Source: Psettodes erumei
Taxonomy: Eukaryota > Chordata > Actinopteri > Pleuronectiformes > Psettodidae
Direction: 5' to 3'
Assembly: GCA_016785225.1 (NCBI GenBank)
Contig: JAFBJZ010000620.1
Span: 1 to 64,000, forward strand
DNA: 64,000 bases
Positions within the stretch are counted from its first letter, which is position 1; each line of letters opens with the position of its first letter. Shown here in pieces: positions 51,851 to 63,735 of the stretch. The notes beneath the pieces were generated by a model. The model had not been told where the DNA came from. It ran no database searches and saw only the letters and a program-made list of their open reading frames with translations. The position numbers and the translations under genes are program-made.

Positions 51851-53003
51851 TCAGCAACCCGCTCTTTGGCGCATTACCGCCCCCTTCTGCCCCGGAGGGC
51901 GAAAGATGAACTAAAATAAAATAAAATAAAATAAAATAAAATAAAATAACAATATCATTGTATAAATATATTTTGAATAGAAAGACTTGGATGACTTGAC
52001 ACCTTAAGCTTGTTCATTTTCCCCCCACCCACTGCAATGCAACCGGAAACTGCCAACATTTCCACTGCTTAAATCCCTAACATTTTGGATGTTCCTCCAT
52101 TTTTTTCACATCCTTTTGCACATATTGCTTCGTCAAATCGTGTCACTCCTGTCTTAGGTTTCTTAGCATCACTTGTATGACTGTATAAAATCTACCACAT
52201 TCTTTCCTTACATGACAGTAAAATAAAAAGATTTTGAGTTCACATCTCAGCCCTTCTGCTGCCCTGCATAGCTGTATGAGTCTGTGGTTAAGCACTACAG
52301 ATACCACAGCTGATTGGTAAACTTGGAGTTATCAACTTCTATTAAAAAACTACCCTCAAACAGCAGTTTTGAGAAAATTTTCAAAGAAATGTGTGTTGTA
52401 GTTTTCTTTTAATCTGTTTGCACAATTTCTGTGATAAAAGACAAGAATATGTGCAGAGGAAAAAGGAAGGAAAGAGGCCTGTACAAAGTTATCCACAGTA
52501 TAGAAAAATACTTAAGCAACTGTAAGTAGTACATTATAACCAACACAAAAGACAAAAAAAGATAAGAATATCAAGCTGTGATGAGATAAATGTGCCATTA
52601 AAATGTGTAAAGTATAACAAGAAAAATGATTTAATCATAACATGTTACAATGCAAAACTTTTTCAGACTGTGGCAGCATTTCCTTGCTTCTTCACAGAAA
52701 CTTTAAAAAGGGCACTGACAGAGCTGAACTAACATCAACACAGTGGTCTCCCATGAAAGGATGTGTGAATTAACCATAGATAAAAACCCTTGCAGCCATC
52801 ACTCATCGGCCGTTGAGGCAGGAAGTACATATCACAAATGATAACAGTAAATGTGGCCTCACATTTTGTGACCTCTACAGGTTTGCCACAAAGTCTTTGG
52901 AGTGCTCAAATTATGTCAGATTACTCACCAATTTGAATCTTCATATGAACAAAACAGACATTTTATGAGTGTCCTGCATAGACACGTATAAGCAGAAATG
53001 ATG
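51851..53003. other. Intergenic and 3' UTR of the first Ig-receptor gene
   Basis: Contains a (TAAAA)n microsatellite at 51911-51949. Minus-strand ATTAAA-type polyadenylation candidates lie near 52404 and 52629. No coding sequence seen. Confidence 0.5.
51911..51949. repeat. (TAAAA)n pentanucleotide microsatellite
   Basis: About eight tandem AAAAT units. Confidence 0.93.
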
Positions 53004-56000
53004 TTATAAAGCGTTCTCCTGCAGCCCTGCTGGTCCAACGTCATCAACATCCTTGTGCTGGTCCTTTCCAGGGGTCAGGGCAAAGATAAGAGATGACAAC
53101 ACAGACACATACACATAGTAATGTCCAGGCCTCAGATTTTTGTTCTCACCTGTTCAAGTTGTATGTTGCTTACTCCAGTGGTGAAGGTCAGAATTTTCCT
53201 AGCCATGGATTGTGTCATGTTGGATTATGCAAATTATTAAAAACAGATTCATTAAGTCAATAATAAGGCTTTGGGATACAGGAAGTTAAAATGAAAAATG
53301 GAAACAGCAGATTTTTTTTTTACCTCATCAACAGGTGGAAGAGATATACAGTAGGCAGGAACAGCAATAAGAGAACCAGTTTAATAATGTTCATTATCAG
53401 GACTGGGCTACTCTCTATTGATAGAGACAGATTTGAGAGGTGAGTTAGCAGTGCAACATATTTATAAACAGTAAAACTTCAGACAGAATTGTATTTTGTA
53501 GGTTTTGGTCCAGTACTTCAGTCATAATTTTCACAATCTTCTGGATTTGAGTGTATGCCTTTTCTATTAAATATAAATTGGTAGATGGGTCGAGTCACTG
53601 CAAATCTTTTGACCACAATGCTCCGTAAATATAAATAAAATTCAAAGCCATGCTCACCAATGACAATGAGGGTCTCCTCAGGCGAGCTAATGTTGTAGAC
53701 ATTTTCCACAGCACAGGAGTAGTTTCCTGCATGCTGCCAGCTGACCGGGTCCAGAACCTGGTGTTTGTTTTGGCCCTGTGTCTGGGTCAGAGGTCGACTG
53801 TTCAGGTACCAAATGAACTGTGTTTTGCTGGTGAGAGGACAGCTGGTGCTGCAGGTCAGAGTGACTCTCTGGCCCTCTGTCACCACCTCAGAGGGAGCCA
53901 TCATCACCTTTAGGCCTGAAAGACAGGTGGATTGGTCGCTTAATCGTTAACAAAAAAAGGAGCCACATTGTTTCAGCTCTTGTGTGGCTATTTGCTAAAT
54001 TGACTTGCAGTTATGACATGCAACACTTATATTTATAAAAAAAAATATCACAGGATGCAGGGCTCCTTACTAGAACTAAAGGTTCCAAAATCTTGAAAAA
54101 CTTAATTTGATGGGTTAGAAAAGTCTGGAAAGGTTAAAAAGTGGACCATGGATCCAGTTGTGGAACTTACCTGTGTCAACAAAACAAAAGTCTTACAGTA
54201 GGTACATATCAGACAACACTGACCTGAAAACGCTATTTACAGACATTCAAGCATTTAAGTATTTAAGGTGCAGTTACCTGTGATGATTAGCTGTACTCCA
54301 ATTAAATCATTGTATTGATATTGAACACTGGGATTTTGGAGAAATAGAGCATATTCTGTTGAGTCTTTTCTCTGCAGGTTATTGATTGTCAACACGGAGC
54401 GCCTTTCCATTTCATCAGTCCACACATGAATGGACTTGTTCTCAATTTTTTTAAATTTATCTCCTCTTCTTTCATGCCAATTTATTTCCGTGGACCTCAG
54501 GGTGTTGGGGTATGTGAATTCACTTGAGATGTTCACTGAAAAACCCTCCAGGGCACAGATTCTCCTGCTGGCGTAATTCACAATCCAACAGCTGTTATCA
54601 CTAGTGCCTGAAAGAAATAAAAAGACTTTTACAGCTCAACAGCTATTTTATTTAGTATGAAACTTAATCTGAGAGCGGACCAACATTTCAGATGCTACAT
54701 ATGACTCTGGGAAAAGAGCCCAGAAGATAAAACACTTACAAGATTACTTATGGACAGGGTGGCTTTGCCTTTAAAAAATTGAAATTGTTGGCCTTATCTT
54801 TTGTTGGGGCAAAGCCCCGTCTGACAGTCCCTCACAAGGATCACACCTAAGAGACAGACAACCGTTGTCTGCAGGGGAATGGGACCTTTTTCTTGTTATG
54901 TAACAGTGCTCACCACTGCACCACCACACAACGTTTTAAATGTTCTTTCATGTGCAGCACAACACAGACTGAGTGCAATATACTTGTTTAAACAGTGTTG
55001 CGATAAGAAAAGTAGAAACTCAACAACCATAAACGCTTTTTTTTTTAATTTAAAAAAAAAAAAAAAAAGGTGCCAGGGAGTCTCTGCTTGAATTACATTA
55101 AATTAGTATAAAAGTATCACAGAGCACTGACTGACATTATAGGTCTTTTTTTAAAATCAACATTGTCAATATATAGATATTTTAAATGGAAAAAATAATT
55201 ATTCGTTTTAATTTTCAAACTGATGTTTCCATCAAAACTATTTGGACATTATTCAAATGGATGTATCTCTTATGGCCCTTTTAGACAAATTCTAACTCGT
55301 GATGCAAACAGCCTTTTCCGTTAGTTAAAAAAAGGGGGTTCAAACTCACAGATGCTTCGGGACTGCAGGCCCTCGTGGCCTTTGATGGCACAGAAGACGA
55401 TTTCATGTGTAATCCTGAAAACTGTAATGTGCTGGTTCTCACAGTCATATAACTGGTTGGCCCAGAACCACGTGAAGGCAGTCTGAGAGTCGGCCATAGG
55501 ACAGCTGCTGTTACAGGTCATGGTCATGTAGTCCCTTATACTTGACATTTGAATGCCTATTTCTGTTTAGAGATGATAAAACACTTATTTCATCATTCAC
55601 TGCAATGTATTTTTGGTCAGTTTGTGATCATTTGGGGGGAAAAAAACTTCACCTCTGGGATATGTGATGGAGCAGGGCTTATCTTCTGAGTTGTGCTGAT
55701 AGGAACACATTTTCCCTTTGGCATAGGTCACATTAAAGCACGTCCATGTTATCAAATCTGGATTCAAAGAAATTAGATTCAGGACTGTTGGCTTTAACAA
55801 GATGAATGATCCAGTTCCAGTTAAATGTTGTGGAGTTTTTCTTTGACGTTAAGCCAGAGGCTTTACTCACCCACTGAGACCTCAGGACTGCTGAGATGCT
55901 CGTAGCCTTTCACAGCACAGGAGTATCTGACTGCTGCATCGCTGCTGACCAGCTCCTGGTACCAGGGAGACCAGTCCTCGTAGAGAAACTCTCCGTTCTT

Positions 56001-57088
56001 GTACCAGATGTAGACTGCAGGTTCTTCAGTCAGAGAACAGCTGGTGCTGCACGTCAGCGTCACTGTCTGTCCCTCTGTGGTGGGAGTCACCTTCACCTGC
56101 AGGTCTGAGATGATGGTGAGTAAAATAAGTAGAATAAGAATATAGGAAATGTAAGCATATATGGTGTTGGAGTGTACCTGTAACATGGAGCTTAGTGCTG
56201 TTATACTGGCAGGCAGGTAGAGTCCCAGCTTCTCTGCAGCAGTAAATCTTCTCATCGCTCTGTCTCAGATCTGTTATCGTGAGAGCGAAGTCACTCCCCT
56301 TGGATGTGTTGTACATGAAGCGACCTCCATCTGCAGGGATCTTATTGTGTACATCACGAGACTGACTCCTGTGTAACATGTACCATCTCACGCCTGAAGT
56401 GGGACGTTCAACCGAGCAGGGCAGAACCAGCGAGGAGCCTTTTAAGGCACAGATGTTTTTCTGTTTTCCCGAAACCCCTTGGATGGAAGATTTCATGATA
56501 AGATTTCATCTGAATATATATCCATACATATTCTATCTCTCAAAGCTTATCAATTCCTACAATATAATACAATGATAAATTAAGGAGATTTTAAGATCTT
56601 ACTCCAGTATTTGTCCCCTTGTTTCTATTTTATATCAATTTTCAGAAAATGCTGTCAGTTCTTTCGATTGTAGCAAACATACAGGTGCATCTAAAAAATG
56701 AGAATATGGTGCAGAAGTTGAATAATTGCAGTAATTCAGGGAAAAGGAGCCCCAACCAAGTACTGCGTGTATAAGTGAACATATTTTTAAGAAGATGGAC
56801 ATTTCTAGATTGTAAATCCTTTTTTGATTGATCTTAGGAAATATTCTAATAATATGAAATACTGGATAGCTGAGGTAATTTAATGAATTCAGTTTTGCAC
56901 AATTACAATCTTACATACAGTATATTCAAAAATATTTCCATCCTTCCTTTTTCAGATTACACTTAATAATTGCATATCACACCCACTATAAATATCATGT
57001 TTACAAGTTGTATAAGACTGTATAAGCAATGAATAATACCTGAGATGTACAGGATGAAACCCATTAACACAACTTGTGCTAACAGCAT
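53004..57088 (-). CDS. Siglec/CD22-like immunoglobulin-superfamily receptor, copy A
   Basis: Ten coding exons join in phase: 57040-57088 (signal peptide MLLAQVVLMGFILYIS), 56178-56477, 55871-56104, 55653-55757, 55350-55562, 54278-54607, 53658-53915, 53324-53414, 53150-53198, 53004-53063; 562 residues. All extracellular introns are phase 1, as usual for Ig modules. Domains: D1 V-like (17-116; C..GVRWY..YCC), D2 C2-type (117-194; VTLTCSTSC..YSCAVKG), D3 a 35-residue half V module (195-229), D4 C2-type (230-300), D5 V-like without canonical cysteines (301-410), D6 C2-type (411-496), membrane helix (~501-524) containing a lysine, and a 36-residue tail with no tyrosine, so no ITIM or ITAM. Probably a leukocyte surface receptor. 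The module pattern resembles teleost CD22-like/sialoadhesin-like genes; no one-to-one mammalian orthologue can be named. Confidence 0.85.
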
Positions 57089-57197
57089 GGCGGCTGTAGT
57101 CCGTCAGTTCCTGATCAGAAAATTGATTGAACGATTTTCTTTTTTTCACCTCAGCTGCATTAAGACTGTTCAAATCAAATCCAAAAAACTAACTCAC

Positions 57198-57265
57198 CTC
57201 TCAAAACCTTTTTTACGAGGCTGAAGAGGACGGAATTGACTAAACGAGGTGGGGTAGGAAGAAAG
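57198..57265 (-). other. Probable 5' UTR exon of Ig-receptor copy A
   Basis: A donor on the minus strand (GAGAG|GTGAGTT) at 57196-57197 sits upstream of the signal-peptide exon. The same arrangement (GACAG|GTGAGTT) occurs at 63361-63362 upstream of copy B, and the sequences beyond it are similar (GATGTCAAAT / AATGTCAAAAC blocks). Confidence 0.4.
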
Positions 57266-57679
57266 AGTACGAAGCCCTGATGTCAAATCATCTCTTCCTT
57301 CCTCTGTGGCTGATTGGCTGATAGCCCAAGCATGATGTCCACAGAACATTATCTCACTGATGTTGTGGGTTGAAAGACTAAACAGACCTGAACAAAAATA
57401 TATCTTTAATCCAAAGCAGAGTAGATCTTAATAGTCAAATATTTCCAGTAGAGAACAGAATGAAAATATGGAAAGCAAATCATAAGGGAAACCATCAGTC
57501 ACGCTAAAAAGTATAATAAAACAGTTCAACAGTTCAAATCAAGCAGTCATGAGTGTGAATTCAAAATACTATATACGTTGACAAAAACACAAAATAAGGA
57601 AACGTGATGGTAAATATGTGTAAGAATTAAGTAAACTCATGATTCAAGTTATGCCATTATAACTCAAAATAGAAACTCT

Positions 57680-58260
57680 GTGTCCTTGCACCAGATGTTG
57701 GTTGGTTCTTCAGAGCACATCAGTGTCACTATCTATCCCTCTGTGGTGGGAATCACCCTCACCTGCACGTCTGACATGATGGTGCATGAAATAGGAACCC
57801 ATGAACTGATATCATTGATAATGTGGGGAAAAAGAAGACAGCTGGACCTGCAACATGTCGGTCTCTCTGCAGCAGTAAGATGTTGCGTCGCTCTCTCTCA
57901 GAGCGAAGCCACTCTGCTCAGACGTGCTGCACGTGAAGCGATCTCCTTGTACTCTCTGAATCTGAAGCTATAGTACAGTAAATTTCCACCTCTTATGTCA
58001 AATAATGTAAAGGGTTATAAGTATTTCACCCCTACAATTATTTACACAGAATTTCCTCTGGGCTTTTCAATTTAAATTTTTGATCAACTTTATCAGTTTA
58101 AAAGGAAACAAACAGTATATATGTAATATCTTATAACTTATATTATATAATCATATAAGATATAAGGCCATTATGTAAGAAAGAATTAAAAGTCATTGCT
58201 GACACATAGACAATAAAACCCATAATCACACACCCAGCTTGTAACAATAGCATGTGCAAG
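57680..58260 (-). pseudogene. Decayed Ig-receptor copy (signal peptide, D1 and D2 remnants)
   Basis: In minus-strand order: a signal exon at about 58200-58253 reads MLLLQAGCVIMGFIVYVS, but its splice donor GT is gone (AGCAATG). A shortened D1 remnant lies at about 57845-57965, recognisable by the CTCTGCAGCAGTAAGATG and CACGTGAAGCGATCTCC blocks shared with copy A. A D2 beginning lies at about 57700-57780 reading DVQVRVIPTTEG, with an in-frame TAG at 57733-57735 where both intact genes encode Gln. The D2 exon is cut short and D3 to the tail are missing. Same orientation as, and between, the two intact genes. Confidence 0.75.
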
Positions 58261-59099
58261 TTTCATCATCCTTATCCCAACTTGTATCTTTATTAACAAA
58301 AAGATCATTAGTAAGTCCATTTTATGTACTTATTTATATGTGAATTTCTGAATCAGGAACAGTTAAGCACATACTGTGAGTGAGGCCAGTCTGCAGGTCT
58401 GACCAAAAAGAACACTTCCTTTCTATATAGATATTGTGAGTACAGACACACGGTGAGGTAACCTAGGTAACAGAGTTATTTTATGTCATGGAAAATATTA
58501 TATATGTCTGCTGCACTGGCTCACACACATTATTACTCACACAGACCCACATACACACAGTTAAAAAAAACAAGAACCATAATCAAAGGGTAAACATGCT
58601 TTCTGCGGTTTATTAAAAGAGATGTATCTATGCTACAGTCCAGAACTCACACTTTATTTTTGAATAAAATAGTGGACGCCTACATTAACATTTCATTGCT
58701 GACATACTCATATTAAACCTGAGACTTGGCACCTTGACATAGCATTCATTATATTATTTCAAATCCAAATTGAATGTGCTGAAGCTCAGAGCCTAGAGAA
58801 CAACAGCAACAAAAAAAATTGGTGTGGATTTCACAACAAACCTGCATTCTTTAATTTTTCTGTCAAAGCCATTTGTAGTACTGGTTCTGTTCACTTGATA
58901 AATGGAAGTCCATGATTCACTCTCAAAATCAAAACATGTTACTTACAAACTACAGTAGATGCACGTGCTGAACATTGCAGTGACTTTGAGATTATACACC
59001 AAAAAATATGTTGGTTTTTTTTGGTATACTGCGTCCAGCGTCGCTCTGTAGACACAAAGCCAGGTATTACATACCCTCTTTCTGCTGAGCTCCTGGTTC
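58261..59099. other. Spacer of the Ig-receptor array
   Basis: AT-rich. A block AATCAGGAACAGTT at about 58352 recurs at about 63857 near the right-edge remnant, suggesting both are upstream parts of duplicated units. No other feature seen apart from the probable 3' UTR of copy B near 59000. Confidence 0.45.
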
Positions 59100-62000
59100 T
59101 CAGGATTCATGACCACGAGTGAGATGGTGTTTGTAGGTCAATCTACAGGGTGAGAAATCAGAGGAGATGACAGAAGGAAACACACATACTGTACACAGCA
59201 GTTTCTAGCATCCAGACTTTTACCTCAACCACAGGTGGAAGAGAAGCAGAGGAACCAGGATCAATAATCCAACAAGCAGTCTTCCTGTATTAATTATCGC
59301 TGTTAACGTCCAAATAGCTGGAGAGAGATGGATGTGAGATTTTAGGTTTGAATTGAAGATTTCTGCATGATGTAATGTCTTTAAGGCTGCCTAATTTCCT
59401 TTGGGATCAATAAAGTATCTATCTATCTATCTATCTATCTATCTAAGTCACTGACAGTCCACCTTTAACAGTGAGCGTCTCCTCAGGGGATCTGATTTTT
59501 TCCTGGATTTCAACAGTGCAGAAGTAGTTTCCCGCATGCTGATTGTTAACTGGGCCCAGAACCAGGTGTTTGTGGCGGTTCTCCGGCGAGGTCAGAGGTT
59601 GTCCGTTGAGGTACCAGATGTAGGTTGTGTTGTCAGGCAGAGGGCAGCTGGTGCTGCAGGTCAGAGTGACTCGCTGTCCCTCCCACACCACCGCTGAGGG
59701 AGTCATCCTGACTTTCAGGCCTGAAAGACAATGAGACGGATTACTAGGGACAAACGAGTCATGTTTTTTGCTCCAGGACTGTGCCTGCTGGGTAAATTGA
59801 GCTACAGTGGTCAGATTTTGTGGACGACAGCGATAATATAGACGTTTGGCCCGATGGGCACAGTCGTCATGGGAAGCATGGGATGCATTAACACCACTGT
59901 ACACAGATCGCTCTGAAATTCCTGAACTAGCTGCTGGACATGCAAACCTGTGTGCAAATCTTAATCACCACACTGAGTCTGATCCAGCCTTTTGTCCTCT
60001 TGTAGAGATAAAGTGTAGCTGCTAGCGTGTGGCAACGAAGTCTGAAAGATATTCAGGTGTTTAATCCAAAGATTTACCTGAGACAACCAAAGTTACTCCG
60101 GGAAACTCAGGCAAAATAAATTCTTTTGTGTTCATCAGGTTGTTATATCTGAACACGTATTCTGCAGAGTCACTCTTCCGCAGCCTCTTGATCATCAGGA
60201 CGTGGTGATTCCTCTCACTTTCGTGATACTCCATACGACCCGCAGACTTGAGACGCTTCTCAGCAGTGTCCTTATCGCCCCTCTTTATTTTATACCAAAT
60301 TTTCGCCAGGGGCTCAGGGTTAGGGGGATTTAGGTATTCACTTGAGATGTTCACTGATGAGCCCTGCAGAGCACAGATTCTCCTCTGGACATAGTTCACC
60401 CTCTGGCAGTACTTACCCAAACCTGAAATACAGAAGGACAAACATTTAATAGTATCACTTTAAATCCACGCTGAATAGACTTCCAAACTGAGAATAAAAG
60501 GATTACCTAATCTGGAGAGGGAAATGGCTATAAGAAGATATACAACACTAATATAAAGAGACCAGTCCACATAACTTCAATATAAAAGCCCATGCATAGT
60601 AGTAGTAGTAGAAATAATGAACATTAAAATGAACATTGTAAAATGAAATGAACATGCTATGATTTGATAAAATATTTTGCTAATAATTCAACATTTTTCA
60701 ATAAAACAGTTCTAAATGTACAAATGAACTGTCACAAAGTCGTTAATAAAAGCCAATATCTCTAACCTTAAAAAAAATCTAATGAACTGTTCTAAACATT
60801 AGTAAAATCATACATACAGGCTCAGGAGTTTCTTGTGTTTTTATAAGTTATATGCAGTTGTAAATGCTGCTAAGTCTTTAACAAGTTAATCGTGATCAAT
60901 TCATTAAATTAAAAAATTAACTGAAGACAGAGCAAGTTTCGTGCTTACACAGGACTTTTTACAAGCAGTAAAAAAACACACAATAAACCCAATACAGAGG
61001 TTGCCCGTCAAACTCTATTTGAATTAAGTTCTTCATTGCCTTTCAAACCCCAGTGACACAAAATGTCCCATTTGATAAGTTACACCAGACCAACAGTTGG
61101 GTAATACTCACAGACTGCAGCAGTGTGCAGATCCTCGTGGCCCTTCACAGCACACAAATAATTTTCCTTTTTAGGATACGGGATGCCCACGGAAAGGCTT
61201 TGACTCTCAGAGAATCTGTAAAGTTGTTTATTCCAGTACCACCGATAGGCAGTTTGGGGGTGAGTCAGAGCACAGCTCGGGGTACAGGTCAGCTTGACAT
61301 AGTTCTGACCTACAGGAGTCCTTTGAACATGTACTTCTGTCAGGAGGCGATAAACACATTGAGTTATTGTGCCACGGTCAGTTAGAGACATTAATAAATC
61401 GAATGCATGAATCGTGGCATGTTTCTGGAGGTTAGGAGGAACCTTAACCTTTTGGATATGTGATGTTGCAGGGCTCATCCACAGGTTTCTGGTTGTAAGA
61501 ACACATCGTCCCCTCGGCGTACGTCACGGTGAAACAGGTCGGCGTGAGAGAATCTGAAACAAGAAACGGTGGTAAGATCTTTACCTGGTGATCTTTCACT
61601 AGCTTTATGAATGAAGGTTCAGGTGAGCTATCACTAATAAACTTAACTCCCCCTGAAAAGAGAGACCCACAGGTGTATATGTGTGCTGTGTATAGCCAGT
61701 ATGTTGCATCAAAGTGGCAGGAGTTTCATTTAAAAAATTTATGTCACTATCATCAAATAAGGTAACACCATGCATGAAATGGGGGGGTCACTGTCTCAAT
61801 GTTCTGGTGAAAATATCACAAACCAGATCCAGATCCGGAACCTCTTCTGGTTTTGGGGAACTGTTCAGCCTTGTTCTAACATAAACTATTCATTGAACTG
61901 TGAAAAGTGTTTATAATTATGAAGTATTGTCATTAGCTAGATGTTTTATTATATAATTAGCAGTAACTCACCCACTGAGACCTCAGGGGCGCTGAGATGC

Positions 62001-63248
62001 TCGTAGCCTTTCACAGCACAGGAGTATGTGACTGCTGCATCGCTGCTGACCAGCTCCTGGTACCAGGGAGACCAGTCCTCATAGAGAAACTCTCCGTTCT
62101 TGTACCAGATGTAGGTTGCAGGTTCTTCAGTCAGAGGACAGCTGGTGCTGCACGTCAGCGTCACTGTCTGTTCCTCTGTGGTGGGAGTCACCTTCACCTG
62201 CAGGTCTGAGATGATGATCGGCAAAAACAAGCGTTGATATTTTGACGTGACTCCAAAGAAGCCATGAAACAGCAGCCACCATACAATACCTGTGACTTGG
62301 AGCTGAATTCTAGTGAACCAGCAGTATCCTGGGTTGTCGAGCATTTCGCTGCAGCAGTAAACATTTGCGTCGCTCTCTTGCACATCGCTGATGGTTAGAA
62401 AGAATGCACCATTTTCAGAAATGGTGTACCTTATACGAATTCCATCTCCAGAGAAGTTGCTCAGAAAGTACTTGTGCTCACTCCAGTGAACAGTGTACCA
62501 TCTCACGCCGGAAGCTGGAGTTCCAGCTGAGCACAGCAGATCTACTGTTGAGCCTTTCAAGCCACAGACCCTGCTGGCTCGTCCATGAACCCCTTGAACA
62601 GAAACTTCCATTAGCAAACTGAATGATTGGACAGATATTTATACCTCTTAAATGAAAGATTTAAACAAGACTGACAAAAACAAGAAGTGAAACTGAAGCC
62701 AGGCTGAATTCTATATTTCCAACAATGCAACTCACCAGTGTCTTACAGTATAGCCTCCCTGCCTGATGAACCCCACTTATATTAAACTTGATCTGTCTTT
62801 CTGCCTGTCTGCCAACCCTTTTGTCTCATGAAACATTCAGCAACTACTTGAAGACTTGCCATTTTGATTAACATTCAGGGTCCCCAGAGGACAAATCCCA
62901 ATGCCTACTGTATGGTAATACCAGATTTTTTCCCCTATATTGCCACCATTAATTTTGTGCCTTTCATAGAAATTAGTATTGGTTGAATTACCATGAAATT
63001 ATTATGCGACAAGTTCATTTTCCCACAAGGCCCATAATGGTCATGAGGGTAAAACTACTGTTGTGGGTTGGAACTGTCTATGTCGGCCAGTGGTATTTTA
63101 AAATTTTATTAAATTTTTATTATATTTACCCAGCAATATTTGGGACGTGTTCGTCAAGTATAATGTTGACATGGAATAAACAATCATTCATACCTGAGAT
63201 GTGCAGCATGATGCTCACAAACAAACACCCTGCTCCTGCCAACAACAT
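59100..63248 (-). CDS. Siglec/CD22-like immunoglobulin-superfamily receptor, copy B
   Basis: Nine coding exons in phase: 63194-63248 (signal MLLAGAGCLFVSIMLHIS), 62290-62592, 61972-62205, 61449-61553, 61112-61336, 60078-60422, 59463-59720, 59224-59317, 59100-59142; 553 residues. Same module order as copy A: D1 V-like (19-119), D2 C2 (120-197), D3 half V (198-232), D4 C2 (233-307), D5 V-like lacking canonical cysteines (308-422), D6 C2 (423-508), a membrane helix (~512-538) with an arginine in its outer half, and a short tail RLTYKHHLTRGHES. Exons D2, D3 and D6 have exactly the same lengths as in copy A (234, 105, 258 nt). The D2 exons differ by only about 9 bases, far less than the other domains. 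The tail is shorter than in copy A because a stop comes in the first tail exon. The tyrosine does not form an ITIM. Likely a cell-surface recognition receptor; ligand unknown. Confidence 0.85.
59389..59446 (+). mobile_element. 3' tail of a non-LTR retrotransposon with (TATC)n
   Basis: CCTAATTTCCTTTGGGATCA then ATAAAGTATC(TATC)n is the characteristic 3' end of fish LINE/LINE-derived copies. Only the tail is present. It lies in an intron of Ig-receptor copy B, 17 bp from the D6 exon donor. Confidence 0.65.
61559..61971. other. Intron between D2 and D3 of Ig-receptor copy B
   Basis: No exon is seen. About 61820-61880 (AAACCAGATCCAGATCCGGA...GTTTTGGGG...CAGCCTTGTT) resembles the dispersed repeat at 17570-17700. 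Confidence 0.45.
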
Positions 63249-63362
63249 GGCTGCTTGCCTCTCTAAACCTGCACTGAGAGAAAAAAAGGAATAACAGTGT
63301 TTGCATTTATGCGTTCAGGATGACTGCATTCATATAAATAAAAACTGAATGAAATAACTCAC

Positions 63363-63445
63363 CTGTCAAAAGAGTTTGGACGGAGGACCGAGTGGACTGT
63401 TGGGGGACAAACTGCAAGTGGCTCTAATGTCAAAACCTGGCTTCT
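63363..63445 (-). other. Probable 5' UTR exon of Ig-receptor copy B
   Basis: Minus-strand donor GACAG|GTGAGTT at 63361-63362, matching the arrangement upstream of copy A. The flanking AATGTCAAAAC...TTCTTTCCT block resembles GATGTCAAAT...TCTTCCTTCC upstream of copy A. Transcript evidence is needed to fix the start. Confidence 0.4.
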
Positions 63446-63679
63446 TTCCTATGACATTTTATCCTAAACCTCTCAGTGATATCCAGAGGCAGCAACTGTC
63501 AGCTTTAAATTTTCACGCCTTATCATTATGAAGACAACATGGGTGGTTACTGCTGTGAAACGGAAGCTTAGAGGACATGAACTCAATGGCTGGATATAAA
63601 TTGCCAAGAAGTCAATCAGAGGCCATCTGCTTTCTGATTATATACGTGGCTTTACATTGGTGCATCACAGAATCATAAC

Positions 63680-63735
63680 ACTAGCGATATAGGATGAAAC
63701 CACCAACGCACATCCAGCTTCGGTCAACAACATGG
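63680..63735 (-). pseudogene. Orphan signal-peptide exon of a further Ig-receptor unit
   Basis: From the ATG at 63731-63733 the minus strand reads MLLTEAGCALVVSSYIA, clearly related to the three other signal exons. The flanking GCCGCTGTGGTCC...CTGATCAGAA matches sequence just upstream of the copy A start. The donor is damaged (CTAGTG instead of CAGGT), and no D1 exon lies between here and copy B. It may be the remnant of a fourth unit, whose upstream part continues toward the right edge. Confidence 0.65.

Noticed and set aside
57680..57973. 97-codon plus-strand frame
   Set aside because: Antisense of the decayed Ig-receptor copy.
59100..59142. Alternative frame in the last exon of Ig-receptor copy B (reading NPENQELSRKR)
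   Set aside because: Would need a different acceptor and is preceded by an in-frame stop; phase from the membrane exon and alignment with copy A favour the short tail.
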